From NCBI RefSeq assembly GCF_040448675.1, contig NZ_CP159289.1, forward strand, positions 2,914,001-2,978,000: DNA of 64,000 nt, written 5' to 3'. A program made the translations under genes and the position numbers. Positions 36,470-46,049 of this stretch are shown piece by piece (positions within the stretch are counted from its first letter, which is position 1; each line of letters starts with the position of its first letter). Origin of the DNA: Dyadobacter sp. 676. Lineage in GTDB: Bacteria; Bacteroidota; Bacteroidia; Cytophagales; Spirosomataceae. The notes under the pieces are model-generated. The model saw nothing but the letters and a program-made list of their open reading frames with translations, was not told the origin of the DNA and did not search any database.

Positions 36470-38236
36470 ATGAAATTACACTATACCCTGATAATTTTTG
36501 CGGGTATATTGCCCGGCATTTCCATTGCTCAGAAACCCGTTCAGGAATCTACCGGTTTTTACCAGTTCCTGTCCGACGATCCGAATCAAAAACCATTTTA
36601 CAGCGAACGCAAAGGCGTCATCGCCCGAAACGGAATGGTCGCATCCGCGCATCCCGAGGCGTCGAAAGTCGGGATAGAGATTCTGAAAGCAGGCGGCAAT
36701 GCGGTGGACGCCGCTGTGGCGGTCCAGTTTGCGCTGGCTGTCGTGCATCCGTCCGCAGGTAATATCGGTGGCGGCGGTTTCCTGGTCCTACGGGATAAGG
36801 ACGGTAAAACTTTCAGCATCGATTTCCGCGAAAAGGCCCCCGGCAAAAGCCATGCGGACATGTATCTCGACAAAGACGGTAATATCATTCCCAAATCCAG
36901 CACATTAGGCAGGCTGGCATCGGGAGTGCCCGGTTCGGTGGACGGCATGGCGCAGGCACACGCCAAATTCGGCAGGCTGAGCTGGAAACAGGTCCTGCAA
37001 CCGGCGGTGGACATTGCCACGAATGGCGTGATTTTGACCGAACGCGAAGCCCGAAGCCTCAATTCGATCAAACAGGACTTGCTGACTGTCAATGCCGGTA
37101 CTTCCTATTTCCTGAACCCGACGGGTAACGACTGGGTGGCGGGCGACCTGCTGGTACAGAAGGATCTTGCCAGAGTATTGAAACGCATTCAGAAAAAAGG
37201 CCGGGATGGTTTTTATACAGGCAAAGTGGCAAAACGGCTTGTTAAGGACATTAACCGCAACGGCGAAGGCATTATCACCAAAGGCGACCTGGCTGGTTAT
37301 CGTGCGCAGTGGCGCGAGACCATCACCGAAGGCTATAAGGATTATAAAGTGATCACGATGGCACCGCCGTCCAGCGGAGGCGTGGCGCTTTTGCAGTTAA
37401 TGCGGCTGACCGAACGGCACCCATTGCGCAAATGGGGCTGGCATAGCGATTCCACGGTCCAGGTGATGATCGAAGCCGAACGCCGGGTGTACGCCGATCG
37501 CGCGAAATTTCTGGGTGATCCGGATTTTGTAAAAGTTCCTGTGAAAGAGCTGATTAGCAAGGACTATCTTCAAAAGCGGTGGAGTGATTTTTCCTGGGAC
37601 AAGGCTACCGACAGCAGAAATGTCGAGGGAGGTGTGCTGCCGGGTTACGAAAGTCTTGAAACAACACATTTCTCGGTGGTAGACACGGAGGGCAATGCCG
37701 TGGCAGTCACGACAACGTTGAATGGCGGTTACGGAAGCCGGGTCGTGATCAAAGGCGGGGGCTTCTTTATGAATAATGAAATGGACGATTTCAGCATCAA
37801 GGCCGGCGCGCCGAATATGTATGGCCTTATCGGCAATAAAGCCAACGCCATCGCGCCCGGTAAACGGATGCTCTCGTCGATGACGCCGACGATTATTGAA
37901 AAAGACGGAAAACTGCTGATGGTCGTGGGAACTCCCGGCGGGTCCACGATCATCACGTCGGTTTACCAAACCATACTGAATGTGCTGGAACACGGCATGA
38001 CGATGCAGCAGGCTGTGAATGCCCTGAAATTCCATCACCAGTGGTTACCCGATAAAACTACTTTCGAAACCAACGCGTTTTCGGCGGAAACCATTAAAAA
38101 ATTGCAGGACAAAGGGTATGTCCTCGAACAGCAACGCAACTCGATCGGCCGGATGGACTGCATCCTCGTACTGCCCGACGGCTCCCTGGAAGGCGGCTCC
38201 GACCCACGGGGCGACGATACCAGCGTAGGATACTAA
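36470..38236 (+). CDS. ggt: Gamma-glutamyltransferase
   Basis: A periplasmic enzyme that cleaves or transfers gamma-glutamyl groups of glutathione and related peptides. It has an N-terminal signal sequence (YTLIIFAGILPGISIAQ), the large-subunit motif NAVDAAVAVQFALAVVHPSAGNIGGGGF, and the self-processing site: TTHFSVVDTEGNAVAVTTTLN with the catalytic Thr398. GSRVVIKGGGFFMNNEMDDF (oxyanion and glutamate binding) and MLSSMTPTI complete the small subunit. The 588-residue length is normal. The gene stands alone after the divergent permease gene; the cupin gene beyond is convergent. Confidence 0.96.
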   Translation: MKLHYTLIIFAGILPGISIAQKPVQESTGFYQFLSDDPNQKPFYSERKGVIARNGMVASAHPEASKVGIEILKAGGNAVDAAVAVQFALAVVHPSAGNIGGGGFLVLRDKDGKTFSIDFREKAPGKSHADMYLDKDGNIIPKSSTLGRLASGVPGSVDGMAQAHAKFGRLSWKQVLQPAVDIATNGVILTEREARSLNSIKQDLLTVNAGTSYFLNPTGNDWVAGDLLVQKDLARVLKRIQKKGRDGFYTGKVAKRLVKDINRNGEGIITKGDLAGYRAQWRETITEGYKDYKVITMAPPSSGGVALLQLMRLTERHPLRKWGWHSDSTVQVMIEAERRVYADRAKFLGDPDFVKVPVKELISKDYLQKRWSDFSWDKATDSRNVEGGVLPGYESLETTHFSVVDTEGNAVAVTTTLNGGYGSRVVIKGGGFFMNNEMDDFSIKAGAPNMYGLIGNKANAIAPGKRMLSSMTPTIIEKDGKLLMVVGTPGGSTIITSVYQTILNVLEHGMTMQQAVNALKFHHQWLPDKTTFETNAFSAETIKKLQDKGYVLEQQRNSIGRMDCILVLPDGSLEGGSDPRGDDTSVGY

Positions 38237-38252
38237 CCGGGCACCGGGGTGT

Positions 38253-38759
38253 TCAGGACCGTGTGAGCCCGGCGATCAGTCCGGCATGCTGCGGATAGCG
38301 TTGCGACAATGTTTCACGCTCCGCCATTTCAAAGTCGGCAAAATCAAAGCCCGGCGCCACCGTACAGCCGACGAGCGCATAGGCGCTTCCAACGGCAGGC
38401 CGTGACGCGAACCAGGCTCCGGCGGGCACAACAGCCTGGAATGTCTCTCCATTATCGGGGTTACTCCCGAGCCTGATCACATTCAACGCGCCCGTCAGCG
38501 GATCGATCACAAAGACCTCTAATGCTCCACCGGCATAAAAGTGCCACATTTCATCCGCCTGAATGCGATGAAATGCCGAAAAGTGATGCGATTCCAGCAA
38601 AAAATAGATACCCGTAGAATAGGCTCTTTCGCCTCCGAAGCGCGCCGGTAATGCGCTATGCGGTATGTTTTCGGATGCCCGGTAAGTTTCGGCGTAATAG
38701 CCTCCTTCGGGGTGCGGCAGGAGATTATACCGCTCAATCCAGTAAGATGCAGGTTTCAT
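38253..38759 (-). CDS. Cupin-fold DUF985 protein
   Basis: A 168-residue cupin of the DUF985 (Cupin_5) family. ATG at 38759 is chosen because it gives the family start MKPASYWIERYNLLPHPEGGYYAETYR; an earlier ATG at 38798 would add an unrelated 13-residue stretch. The conserved ESHHFSAFHRIQADEMWHFYAGGALEVFVID holds metal-ligand-like His and Glu residues, and VPAGAWFASRP and GCTVAPGFDFADFEMAERETL follow. Family function is unknown, with sugar-epimerase-like fold. Convergent with ggt, the stops being 16 bases apart. Confidence 0.9.
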   Translation of the reverse strand: MKPASYWIERYNLLPHPEGGYYAETYRASENIPHSALPARFGGERAYSTGIYFLLESHHFSAFHRIQADEMWHFYAGGALEVFVIDPLTGALNVIRLGSNPDNGETFQAVVPAGAWFASRPAVGSAYALVGCTVAPGFDFADFEMAERETLSQRYPQHAGLIAGLTRS

Positions 38760-38828
38760 GGAACGTTGGTAATAATGCACCCGCAAAGTAATCGGCACAA
38801 TTTAATATTCACCATTGGCTCATTCTTT

Positions 38829-38860
38829 TTTGCCACCGGCAAAGTTTTTGATTAATTTTG
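38829..38860 (+). promoter_or_regulatory. nudK promoter
   Basis: TTTG (38829-38832), exactly 20 bases, then TAATTTTG (38853-38860): an exact match to the Bacteroidota promoter pattern. The nudK start codon is 34 bases on. Confidence 0.7.
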
Positions 38861-38894
38861 ATCAGTATCAATCAGAAACAATCATTTTCAATCA

Positions 38895-39479
38895 ATGTCA
38901 AATCCAAGAGTCAACATCGTATCGGAAGAAGTTCTTTCCAACAATTGGTATACACTCCGTAAATACACATTCGACTATCAACGTGCCGATGGCTCATGGG
39001 AGCGCCAGACGCGTGAGGCTTACGATCGGGGGAACGGAGCCGTGATTTTACTGTACAACCGGGAGCGCCGGACCGTCGTCCTCACAAGACAGTTCCGCCT
39101 TCCCACCTACACCAACGGTAACGACACCGGGATGATGATCGAGGCTTGCGCCGGCTTGCTCGACAAAGACAATCCAGAGGAATGCATCAAGCGCGAAACA
39201 GAAGAGGAAACCGGCTATAAGGTGAGCTCGGTAAAGAAGATATTCGAGGCTTATATGTCGCCTGGCTCTGTTACCGAGATCCTTTACTTTTTCGTGGCCG
39301 AATATTCGGATGATATGAAAGTGAGCGACGGCGGCGGATGTGCCGCCGAACAGGAGAATATAGAGGTAATGGAAATTCCTTTTCGGAAAGCCGTAGAAAT
39401 GCTTACCAGTGGCGAGATCAACGACGCTAAAACGATCATGTTGATCCAGTATGCGCAGATCAATGGCTTGTTGGAATAG
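38895..39479 (+). CDS. nudK: GDP-mannose pyrophosphatase NudK-like NUDIX hydrolase
   Basis: A 194-residue NUDIX enzyme, cleaving GDP-mannose to GMP and mannose 1-phosphate. The stretch [25 protein letters not shown] is a close match to E. coli NudK, with the RExxEExG metal-binding core. Downstream [20 protein letters not shown] and [17 protein letters not shown] also match that enzyme closely. In this organism it would recycle or regulate GDP-mannose, the substrate of Gmd. It has its own strong promoter and a shared terminator at its end. Confidence 0.92.
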   Translation: MSNPRVNIVSEEVLSNNWYTLRKYTFDYQRADGSWERQTREAYDRGNGAVILLYNRERRTVVLTRQFRLPTYTNGNDTGMMIEACAGLLDKDNPEECIKRETEEETGYKVSSVKKIFEAYMSPGSVTEILYFFVAEYSDDMKVSDGGGCAAEQENIEVMEIPFRKAVEMLTSGEINDAKTIMLIQYAQINGLLE

Positions 39480-39484
39480 CAAAA

Positions 39485-39518
39485 TGCCGGAAAATGTCGG
39501 TATAAACATTTTCCGGCA
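39485..39518. terminator. Bidirectional terminator between nudK and the YtxH-like gene
   Basis: TGCCGGAAAATG and CATTTTCCGGCA form a perfect 12-bp stem around a TCGGTATAAA loop; converging genes on both sides. No clean T-run follows, so it may be weak. Confidence 0.7.
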
Positions 39519-39532
39519 GTCAATATGTAATG

Positions 39533-39859
39533 TCAGGAGACCGGGTCGGGTGTGGGCGCCACGTCCGTTTCGGGCGTTGTGCCTTTGCCGCCTTTGAACT
39601 TTTCAAACAGGTCTTTGAAAAAGGCTTCGGCGTCGGGGAAATTGCTTTTCAGGGTTTCCGCCCCTTTGGTTTTAAGTTCTTCGAAATATTCAGGAGCTTT
39701 ATCGATGGCCCCTTCTGCTTCGGCTTTCAGGTTGTTAGCCTTTGTTTTGAGGTCTTCCAGAAGCTTCTCCCCTTCCTCGGTCTGAAGGTATTTGTGCGCG
39801 GCTACGCCCGCAGCTGCGCCCAGGATGAATGTGGCCAGGTGTTTTGCGTTAATGCTCAT
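39533..39859 (-). CDS. YtxH-like small protein
   Basis: A 108-residue protein with an N-terminal hydrophobic glycine/alanine-rich segment (LATFILGAAAGVAAHKYL) followed by a charged helical region (EEGEKLLEDLKTKANNLKAEAEGAIDKAPEYFEELK) with heptad-like spacing and a Pro/Thr tail (TTPETDVAPTPDPVS). This is the YtxH layout: a membrane-anchored helical protein often linked to stress responses. The function is not established. Convergent with nudK. Confidence 0.8.
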   Translation of the reverse strand: MSINAKHLATFILGAAAGVAAHKYLQTEEGEKLLEDLKTKANNLKAEAEGAIDKAPEYFEELKTKGAETLKSNFPDAEAFFKDLFEKFKGGKGTTPETDVAPTPDPVS

Positions 39860-40021
39860 GATTTCCAGTTACTTAGTTTGAGATCGATATTTTAAATTTA
39901 AGGAAACTAAAACTGCCAACAAAAGAATGGCGCGACAAATCCGGATGCATTCCACTGAAAAAATTGTGCCCGGCAATGTACTCGCCGGGCACCTGAAAGG
40001 GAAGATTATGCGTGAAACGGC

Positions 40022-40753
40022 CTATTTGATTTCAAATGCAGCCTGCATACGATAACTGATTTTGATTTTCTGATACTGAACATCGCTGTCCTGAACGGCG
40101 TCCGCCGCCTCTGCCGCAAATGCCCTGACGTTCGCCTTGGCAAATACAGGTTGGGGAAAATAGAGATTCTCATCCAGCTCTTTGATTTCGAGCACCTTGC
40201 CCAGCTTCTGGTCAAGCGAAGCCACCAGGTATTCGGCCTTTGTTTTGGCCGCTTTCAATGCATCGATTTTGACCTGCTTTTTGAACTCCTCACGTTTCGA
40301 ATGATCTACGCGCGCAACATTCGCATACTGTACGCCGCGACTTTCCACTTTTGAAAGAATGCCGTCGAGTTTCTCGGGACCGGCGACTTTCAGTTCATAT
40401 TGCTTTGCTTCCAGAAACGTGGCCGGTTTTTTCTTCTTATCCACATAATTCTGGTAACCGCCCACCCCGCTGATCGACAGCGCCTCTTTCGGCAAGCCCG
40501 CATCCGCCACAGCCTTGATCAGCTGCTTTTCCAGTGTGGTGATGTTGACTTTGTCTTTTTGATTTTTCTCGTCCTGGAAAAATTCACGGAGGGAGATATT
40601 GAAATAAATCTCATCGGGCACAACTTCCATTTCGGCGAAACCCGCGACTTCTATATTCGGAACAGGAATCTGCTGTTCGTATTTGATTTGAGAGAACGCA
40701 GGTACAAAGATTGACGAAGTGATCAGAGCGCCGAGCAAAAAGAGCTTTTTCAT
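40022..40753 (-). CDS. SIMPL domain (DUF541) exported protein
   Basis: A 243-residue exported protein. The ATG at 40753 gives MKKLFLLGALITSSIFVPAFSQ as the signal; an upstream ATG at 40882 adds a hydrophilic stretch that would bury it. The domain starts IEVAGFAEMEVVPDEIYFNISLREFF, with the pattern common to the SIMPL/BP26 family, and continues KVESRGVQYANVARVDHSKREEFKKQVKIDALKAAKTKAEYLVASLDQKLGKVLEI. BP26-like proteins are periplasmic and form channel-like oligomers. The function is unknown. Confidence 0.87.
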   Translation of the reverse strand: MKKLFLLGALITSSIFVPAFSQIKYEQQIPVPNIEVAGFAEMEVVPDEIYFNISLREFFQDEKNQKDKVNITTLEKQLIKAVADAGLPKEALSISGVGGYQNYVDKKKKPATFLEAKQYELKVAGPEKLDGILSKVESRGVQYANVARVDHSKREEFKKQVKIDALKAAKTKAEYLVASLDQKLGKVLEIKELDENLYFPQPVFAKANVRAFAAEAADAVQDSDVQYQKIKISYRMQAAFEIK

Positions 40754-40910
40754 GGCTTTAAATAAGGATAAAATTGAAAACTGATAATTACCGAACAACC
40801 TCCCCGAACCTTCCGGTTGCGGAACCGTTCTATGAATTAGATACAAAAAGGTACCGAAAGGTTTAACCGGAAGCTCATTCATTTACTCCATATATCATCC
40901 GTTTCTACAC

Positions 40911-40955
40911 AAAAAAAGTGGAAGAACCGCCTAAAAACCTGGCATTCTTCCACTT
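40911..40955 (-). terminator. Terminator after the MarR gene
   Basis: On the minus strand AAGTGGAAGAA pairs with TTCTTCCACTT (11 bp), followed by a T7 run. Directly downstream of the MarR stop codon. Confidence 0.85.
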
Positions 40956-40979
40956 GCGGGAGGTAAAAATTTTATCAAA

Positions 40980-41413
40980 TCAGGTAAAATTTTGGTAAAT
41001 GGAGTCCATAATCCGCACGAAATGCTGGTAATCGGCGTCGCTCAGGCTTCCCCATCCTTTGCGGCGGATGTCGGCCACAATTGGAAATGCCTGATTGTAA
41101 ATCGCCTCCCCGTTTTTCGTCAGGAAAAGGTTGAATTTTCGGCGGTCACCCGCAGCCGGACCGCGTTCCACCAATCCTTTTTTTCCAGCAAATCGATGAT
41201 CCTCGTCACGGTAGGAGGATCCTTGAAAGTCATCTCCGCCAGCTCGTTCTGGCTGATGCCCTGTTTTCTGAAAATATGGTCGATAAGCACCCATTGGTCT
41301 ACCGTAAGGTCAAAACCGGCCTCGGTAAGCTGTTTTTGCAGGGCATTCCGAATCTTTTTGATAGTCGTATCTATCTTGAAGAAATAGGCACGATGATCCG
41401 ACTGATGTGTCAT
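40980..41413 (-). pseudogene. MarR-family regulator, frame change at a T7 (minus-strand A7) run
   Basis: The first part (41413 to about 41178) has the MarR winged-helix start: FDLTVDQWVLIDHIFRKQGISQNELAEMTFKDPPTVTRIIDLLEKK, then runs out of frame. The second part, in the -1 frame, continues GLVERGPAAGDRRKFNLFLTKNGEAIYNQAFPIV, which is the expected wing and C-terminal dimerisation helix. Adding one A to the run at plus-strand 41178-41184 joins them into a 144-residue protein. In the minus-strand frame the run is GAA AAA AAG, an in-phase A AAA AAG heptamer whose -1 slip gives exactly the joined frame. Ligand and targets unknown. Confidence 0.82.
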
Positions 41414-41455
41414 GATGTGGAAGTAATGTAGAGTTTGGAATGGATTGAGTATTAT

Positions 41456-41463
41456 CAAATATA
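41456..41463 (-). promoter_or_regulatory. Promoter -7 element for the MarR gene
   Basis: Minus-strand TATATTTG matches TAnnTTTG, 42 bases upstream of the start codon. No TTG is seen at the right spacing. Confidence 0.4.
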
Positions 41464-41716
41464 AGCCCTCGCAACAATTCGTCTACTAATAATTGTGGGG
41501 AAAAGTTTGGGGGAAAGTGCTTCTGGGTAAATGGCAAGAGCTATTCGTATGGAGAACGCTACCGAACGATTACTTCCCGAACCGATCCCATTCTGCACGT
41601 TTTTCAATAAACTGAAATAATGCAAAATTTCGATCGAAATGTTATATCGCATACATTATTTGAATATAAAAGGCAGCGGCGGATAACTACTCACAGATTA
41701 AACTGTGATACAAACC

Positions 41717-42307
41717 ATGAAACATCACTATATGACCTTGTTGATATCAATCGGTCTTTACGGCTGCCAGTCCGATGTCTGCTTCCCGCCCAATTCATTC
41801 GGCTACCTGAAAGCGAAGGTCAATGGTCGCAATTGGGAAAAGACTTATTCCAATGCGTATCAATGGGTGCGCGCCATGACTGAGAATGATGAGCAAATCC
41901 CTAAATGCCGTCGCAGCCGATATTTCTTTGTAGAAGCGTCTCTTCTCGACAGGCCGGGCGTTGTGCAACAAACGCTGGGATTCTATTCCATTCCCTCCAC
42001 TCCGGGCAGGTACAAATTATTGCCGTATGATCCCAAGTGTGAAGATACGCTTGCTGTGTTTGCGCAGTTTTGCACTTTTATCGATGAAGACATCTACCGC
42101 GACAAATACGAACTCGTGCCCGGTGCGGAAAACTTTCTGATTTTGGAAAAGTACGAGCATAACGGCAACAGGGAGATCAAAGGCACTTTCGAAGCGACTT
42201 TCGTCCTCCGCTCTCCCCGTTCCTGGAATTCATGGGAAGATACATTACGGTTTACGAACGGGCGCTTTTACACGAAGATTGTCATTCCGGAACAACGGAG
42301 GTCATAG
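41717..42307 (+). CDS. Lipoprotein of unknown function
   Basis: A 196-residue protein. The ATG at 41717 gives MKHHYMTLLISIGLYGCQSD, a lipoprotein signal with Cys near residue 17; an upstream ATG at 41705 is less likely. The mature part has several Cys and acidic stretches (NSFGYLKAKVNGRNWEKTY, RRSRYFFVEASLLDRPGVVQQTLGFYSIPS, EDTLRFTNGRFYTKIV). I do not recognise a family. The gene is AT-richer than its neighbours and has a broken paralog immediately downstream, so it may come from transfer or local duplication. Confidence 0.65.
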   Translation: MKHHYMTLLISIGLYGCQSDVCFPPNSFGYLKAKVNGRNWEKTYSNAYQWVRAMTENDEQIPKCRRSRYFFVEASLLDRPGVVQQTLGFYSIPSTPGRYKLLPYDPKCEDTLAVFAQFCTFIDEDIYRDKYELVPGAENFLILEKYEHNGNREIKGTFEATFVLRSPRSWNSWEDTLRFTNGRFYTKIVIPEQRRS

Positions 42308-42318
42308 TCCTTTCAATT

Positions 42319-42569
42319 ATGAAAAAATCAGTCGTTATCTGCCTGGTTGTCACAGGCGTTCTCCTGACGGCCTGCGAGTTTCTGGCCAAATATAAACCTG
42401 CCAGCCCTCTTCCACGGCTGCCGTCCTGGGGATATCTCACCGCAAACAAGTCACTTTTGAAATCATACGACCACGTTATACCAAAGAGTTGTCCGATACC
42501 TTGCGTCTTCAAAACGGGCGATTTCATACCCGCGTCGTTGAATTCCCACGTCGGACGGGTACATTATAG
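42319..42569 (+). pseudogene. Decayed paralog of the upstream lipoprotein
   Basis: The intact N-terminus MKKSVVICLVVTGVLLTACEF (lipobox at Cys) begins 11 bases after the upstream gene. As read, the frame ends at 42579 with an unrelated tail. In the +2 frame, however, the DNA at 42452-42569 encodes VTFEIIRPRYTKELSDTLRL and QNGRFHTRVVEF, matching GTFEATFVL...EDTLRFTNGRFYTKIV near the end of the upstream protein. So this is a duplicate that has lost about 100 internal residues and its frame. It seems non-functional. Confidence 0.65.
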
Positions 42570-42791
42570 CACCTCATAACAATTTGTCATAATCGCAAAG
42601 GCAATCGCGAGGCGAACGGCTTACATATCCGACCCGTATAATAGCCCAAATTGACCTTCTGCTCATTTTCTTTGATGGACAGCCTCTCTTTTTTGCCGGT
42701 GTGGGGAATTAATGTAAAATTCTACCCTATTAGACCATTCCTTTTTAGTCAATGATCTTTCTTAATTGGCCACACTTAAATCTCAGAAGCT

Positions 42792-43322
42792 ATGGAACAT
42801 CATAAATTGAATTCACTGATAAATCAGGTAAAAGATCTTTTAGGGGTGCCATACCCCACTGCTGTGGGCGAGCCTCTTGAAAATACGTACCTTTCCGATT
42901 TCACGAACTTTCTCAGAAGCGGGCCCGAGCGCAAAGTAATTTTGTTCAATTATGAATGTGGCGATTATGATTATGATGAGACATTGTCGGTAGACGACGA
43001 GATTAAAATAATAGCCGAAAACGATGGTATTTATGACCAGGCACAGTTACTTATCACACAACAACTCGGGCAACCACTTCCATTCGAAGAAGTCATCCCG
43101 TTTAGAAGATCTGATTTCGACATGGTCCAAAATGCAACAGGCAATGGAATTGAAATCGAAATAACACCTGAATACTTCGGCGGTGCACTTTTCGAGAATA
43201 CCGATGATACTACCTTCTGCTGCTGGCAAAAAGCGAATGAATACCTTTCATTACAGAAAGGTGCCTGGTGGCGAGGTGGTAATTTTTTTGTGTTTTCCTT
43301 AGCAACGATTACCCCTATGTAG
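42792..43322 (+). CDS. Hypothetical protein, no recognised family
   Basis: A 176-residue soluble protein, no signal peptide and no membrane helix. Visible features are an acidic stretch (YECGDYDYDETLSVDDEIKIIAENDGIYDQ) and FCCWQKANEYLSLQKGAWWRGGNFFVFSLA near the C-terminus. I cannot place it in a family. The gene and its surroundings are AT-rich. It is preceded by about 210 bases holding only the tail of the decayed paralog and no clear promoter, and followed by a hairpin and the convergent PEP carboxylase gene. An immunity-protein-like role would fit its size and acidity, but this is speculation. Confidence 0.6.
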   Translation: MEHHKLNSLINQVKDLLGVPYPTAVGEPLENTYLSDFTNFLRSGPERKVILFNYECGDYDYDETLSVDDEIKIIAENDGIYDQAQLLITQQLGQPLPFEEVIPFRRSDFDMVQNATGNGIEIEITPEYFGGALFENTDDTTFCCWQKANEYLSLQKGAWWRGGNFFVFSLATITPM

Positions 43323-43351
43323 CGATCGGGGCCTCACAGGTTATTATAAGT

Positions 43352-43382
43352 AAGCGTGGTGCAGGTCCATTGCACCACGCTT
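43352..43382. terminator. Hairpin between converging genes, possible terminator
   Basis: AAGCGTGGTGCA and TGCACCACGCTT form a perfect 12-bp stem around GGTCCAT. No T-run follows on either strand, so it is a weaker terminator candidate. Confidence 0.5.
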
Positions 43383-43401
43383 CACAACCCCGCTTATCAG
43401 T

Positions 43402-45983
43402 CTAAGCCGAATTCCGCGCCGCGTTGATAATCCCGAACATCGCCCGGATAATCAGTTGGTTGTAAATCTCTACATCCACTTGTAAGTCCTTCGGATCACC
43501 GGCGAGCATTTGCAATGCATATTGCTGGATCGTGATCAATGGTAGTACGATGCGCTCACGGGTTTTAATGGAAACCTTGGTAACATTGTTGCTGTCCAGC
43601 AGCTCTTTCTGGCCGGATACCTCCAATAACAGATCGCGCGTGAGCACGAACTCGTCATACATTTTGTCCCAGAACTCCCGGTAGTCTTCCTCATCACGCA
43701 GATACTTGGTTGCCGGGAAGAATGCTTTCGAAAGCGACTGCATCGAATTTTCAATCAACGTTCTGAAAAACAACGACTTCTGGTAAAGTTTCTTGATATC
43801 TTCGATCTTGTCCTGCTTGGCAAGTTCGCGAATGGCCGTCCCGAAACCATAGAAACCCGGTACATTTTGCTTCATCTGAGCCCATGAGCCTACGAACGGG
43901 ATTGCACGCAGATCCTCGAACTTCAGGCCGCCGTCGTCATTACCGCGCTTGGTCGGGCGGCTGCCGATGTTGGTTTGCCCGTAAAAACGCAATGGCGTCT
44001 TTTTATCCAGATATTTGACAAACATCGGATGATTTTTCAGTTCCAGGTAGGAATTGTAGGCGATCTCGGCCATTTCCTCGATCAGGTCCTTATCTTCCTC
44101 CGTCAGCTCATCTTCGCGGTTGCCTTTGAAAAGATGGTTTTCCAAACCGGCGGTAAAGAGTCTTTCCAGATTGTACATGGCCGTGGTAACCGTACCGTAG
44201 TTGGAACTGATCGTCTGGCCCTGCACCGTTAGCTGGATTTCCTTGTCTTCGATGTCTTTGCCGAGCGAAGAGTAAAAATTATGATTATTGCCGCCACCAC
44301 GTGCAGGAGGCCCTCCGCGGCCGTCGAAGAATGTGACTTTGATCCCAAATTCACGCGAGACCTTCGTCAGTTCTTCCTTCGCGCGGTAGATCGACCAGTT
44401 TGCACGCAGGTAGCCACCATCCTTGGTACCGTCGGAGAAGCCTACCATGATCGTCTGGTGATTCTCCCGGTTGCTCAGATGGTTACGGTAAAATTCGTTT
44501 TCGTATAGCGAGCGCATAATGCCCGGCGCATTGGCCAGGTCGTCCACCGTTTCGAAAAGCGGTACGACATCGAGTGCCAGTTTGCCGTCCTCGTTGGCGA
44601 TCAGATTTTTGGCCAGTGCCACCACTTCCATCACGTTCAGCGCGGAAGTATTGTTGCTGATCACATAACGATGGGCACCTTTTTCGCCATTCCTTTCCTG
44701 AATCGTCTTGATAGCCCTGATCGAACCGAGAATGTCCTTCGTGAGCTCGTCCTCATAGTCCTCGTCCCGCAGCGGGATATTCAAAGAGAGCAGCAGGTCG
44801 ATTTTCTTCGCCTCGTCCCAGCTTTGGTAATCGCTGTATTTCAGGAGCGGTATTTTCTTTTCCAGTCTTTTTAAAATATCCTCCCACGCCTTGCCATGCT
44901 TGCGGCTGTCCTGGCGCACGTCCAGGCTTGCGAAGAAGAACCCGAACAGGTTCAGTTTGAGAATAAAATTATCCAGCAGCTCCACGAACAGCCCCTGGTG
45001 CTTGTTCACGAGCACTTCGCGGGCTTTCAGCAGCTCGTCGATGAGCTCCTGCGCATTTTCGTAACCCTCCTCGAAAGGCCCGAAAATGGTGCTGTTCATC
45101 TTTTTTCGGCCAGCGAAATCGCGTCGTCGACGCCTTTGAAGGTAAGCCGCCGTTTCAGCTGGCGAAGATCGCGGTAATAGCCACGCAACAGCGTTTCGCG
45201 GAGGCGGGCGGCTACTTTCAGTGTAATTTCAGGGTTCACGAACGGGTTGCCGTCGCGGTCGCCTCCCGGCCAGAAACCCAGACGGAACACATTCGGATAC
45301 GGCCAGTCGTGAACGCTCATTCCCAGGCCGTTAATCAGTTTTTCGAGAATGGAGGGGATCGCGTCGTAATATACGTTTTCCAGGAACCAGCACAGGCTCA
45401 CCGCCTCGTCGAACGGCGTTGGCTTTTCGTGGTTGATGAAAGCGGTTTTTCCAAGTTGCAGCAGCAGCTGGTTTACCTCCGTGAAATCGTTCTTTTTAAT
45501 CGCATCTTCCAGGTCGTTGATGATCCCGAGCACCTTGCCGGAATAGAACTGCGTCGGGTGGGCAGTAAGCACGATCCGCACGCTGTAATCTTCCAGTTTG
45601 GCCAGCAGTTTCTTTTTCAGTTCGTCGTTATCCAGGCGCTCCGTCAGGTAAGTCACCGACCCTTTGCCGGTCAAATCGTGGGTTTGGTCAAATGCTGCAT
45701 CTTCCACCGAGTCGAAAAGAACAACTTGTCTTTCGATATATTGGATAAATGCAAAAAGGAGATCAGCACGTTCTTTGGGGGTAGCCGTTTCCAGCAGCTC
45801 CGAAAAAAAATGCTCGATGATTTCTTTGGGAGATTTACCTTCCTGAAAGCCAATTTCGCTTTGTTGGGTCAGTATCGGAAGCAACGAACCCGTTTGGAAG
45901 ATGCCACGGTAGGGCAGGCTCAGAAACAGGCTATTAAAAATATTATACTTCGTTACAACTGCGTCCTGGAAACTATTATTCAT
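43402..45983 (-). pseudogene. ppc: Phosphoenolpyruvate carboxylase, split by a frame change in a T6 run
   Basis: PEP carboxylase makes oxaloacetate from PEP and bicarbonate, feeding the TCA cycle. The N-terminal 295 residues (45983 to 45096) hold VRIVLTAHPTQFYSG with the catalytic His and LGFWPGGDRDGNPFVNP; the C-terminal 565 residues (45099 to 43402) hold FFDGRGGPPARGGGNNH with the catalytic loop, VGFSDGTKDGGYL and TNIGSRPTKRG. The junction at plus-strand T6 (45101-45106) needs one more base to give SLAEKKMNSTIFGPF and a normal 860-residue enzyme. As read, the first part ends in TGA overlapping the second part's ATG (ATGA). The C-terminus is NAARNSA rather than the usual QNTG. Confidence 0.9.
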
Positions 45984-46024
45984 AATGGAGTGACGAAATT
46001 ATATTTTGAAATTTGCACTGAAGG

Positions 46025-46032
46025 CAAATATA
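46025..46032 (-). promoter_or_regulatory. Promoter -7 element for PEP carboxylase
   Basis: Minus-strand TATATTTG, 42 bases before the start codon, is an exact TAnnTTTG; CTG instead of TTG lies 18 bases upstream, so the -33 element is poor. It is just downstream of the end of the xer gene. Confidence 0.5.
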
Positions 46033-46049
46033 ACTTTAAAAAATGGGTT

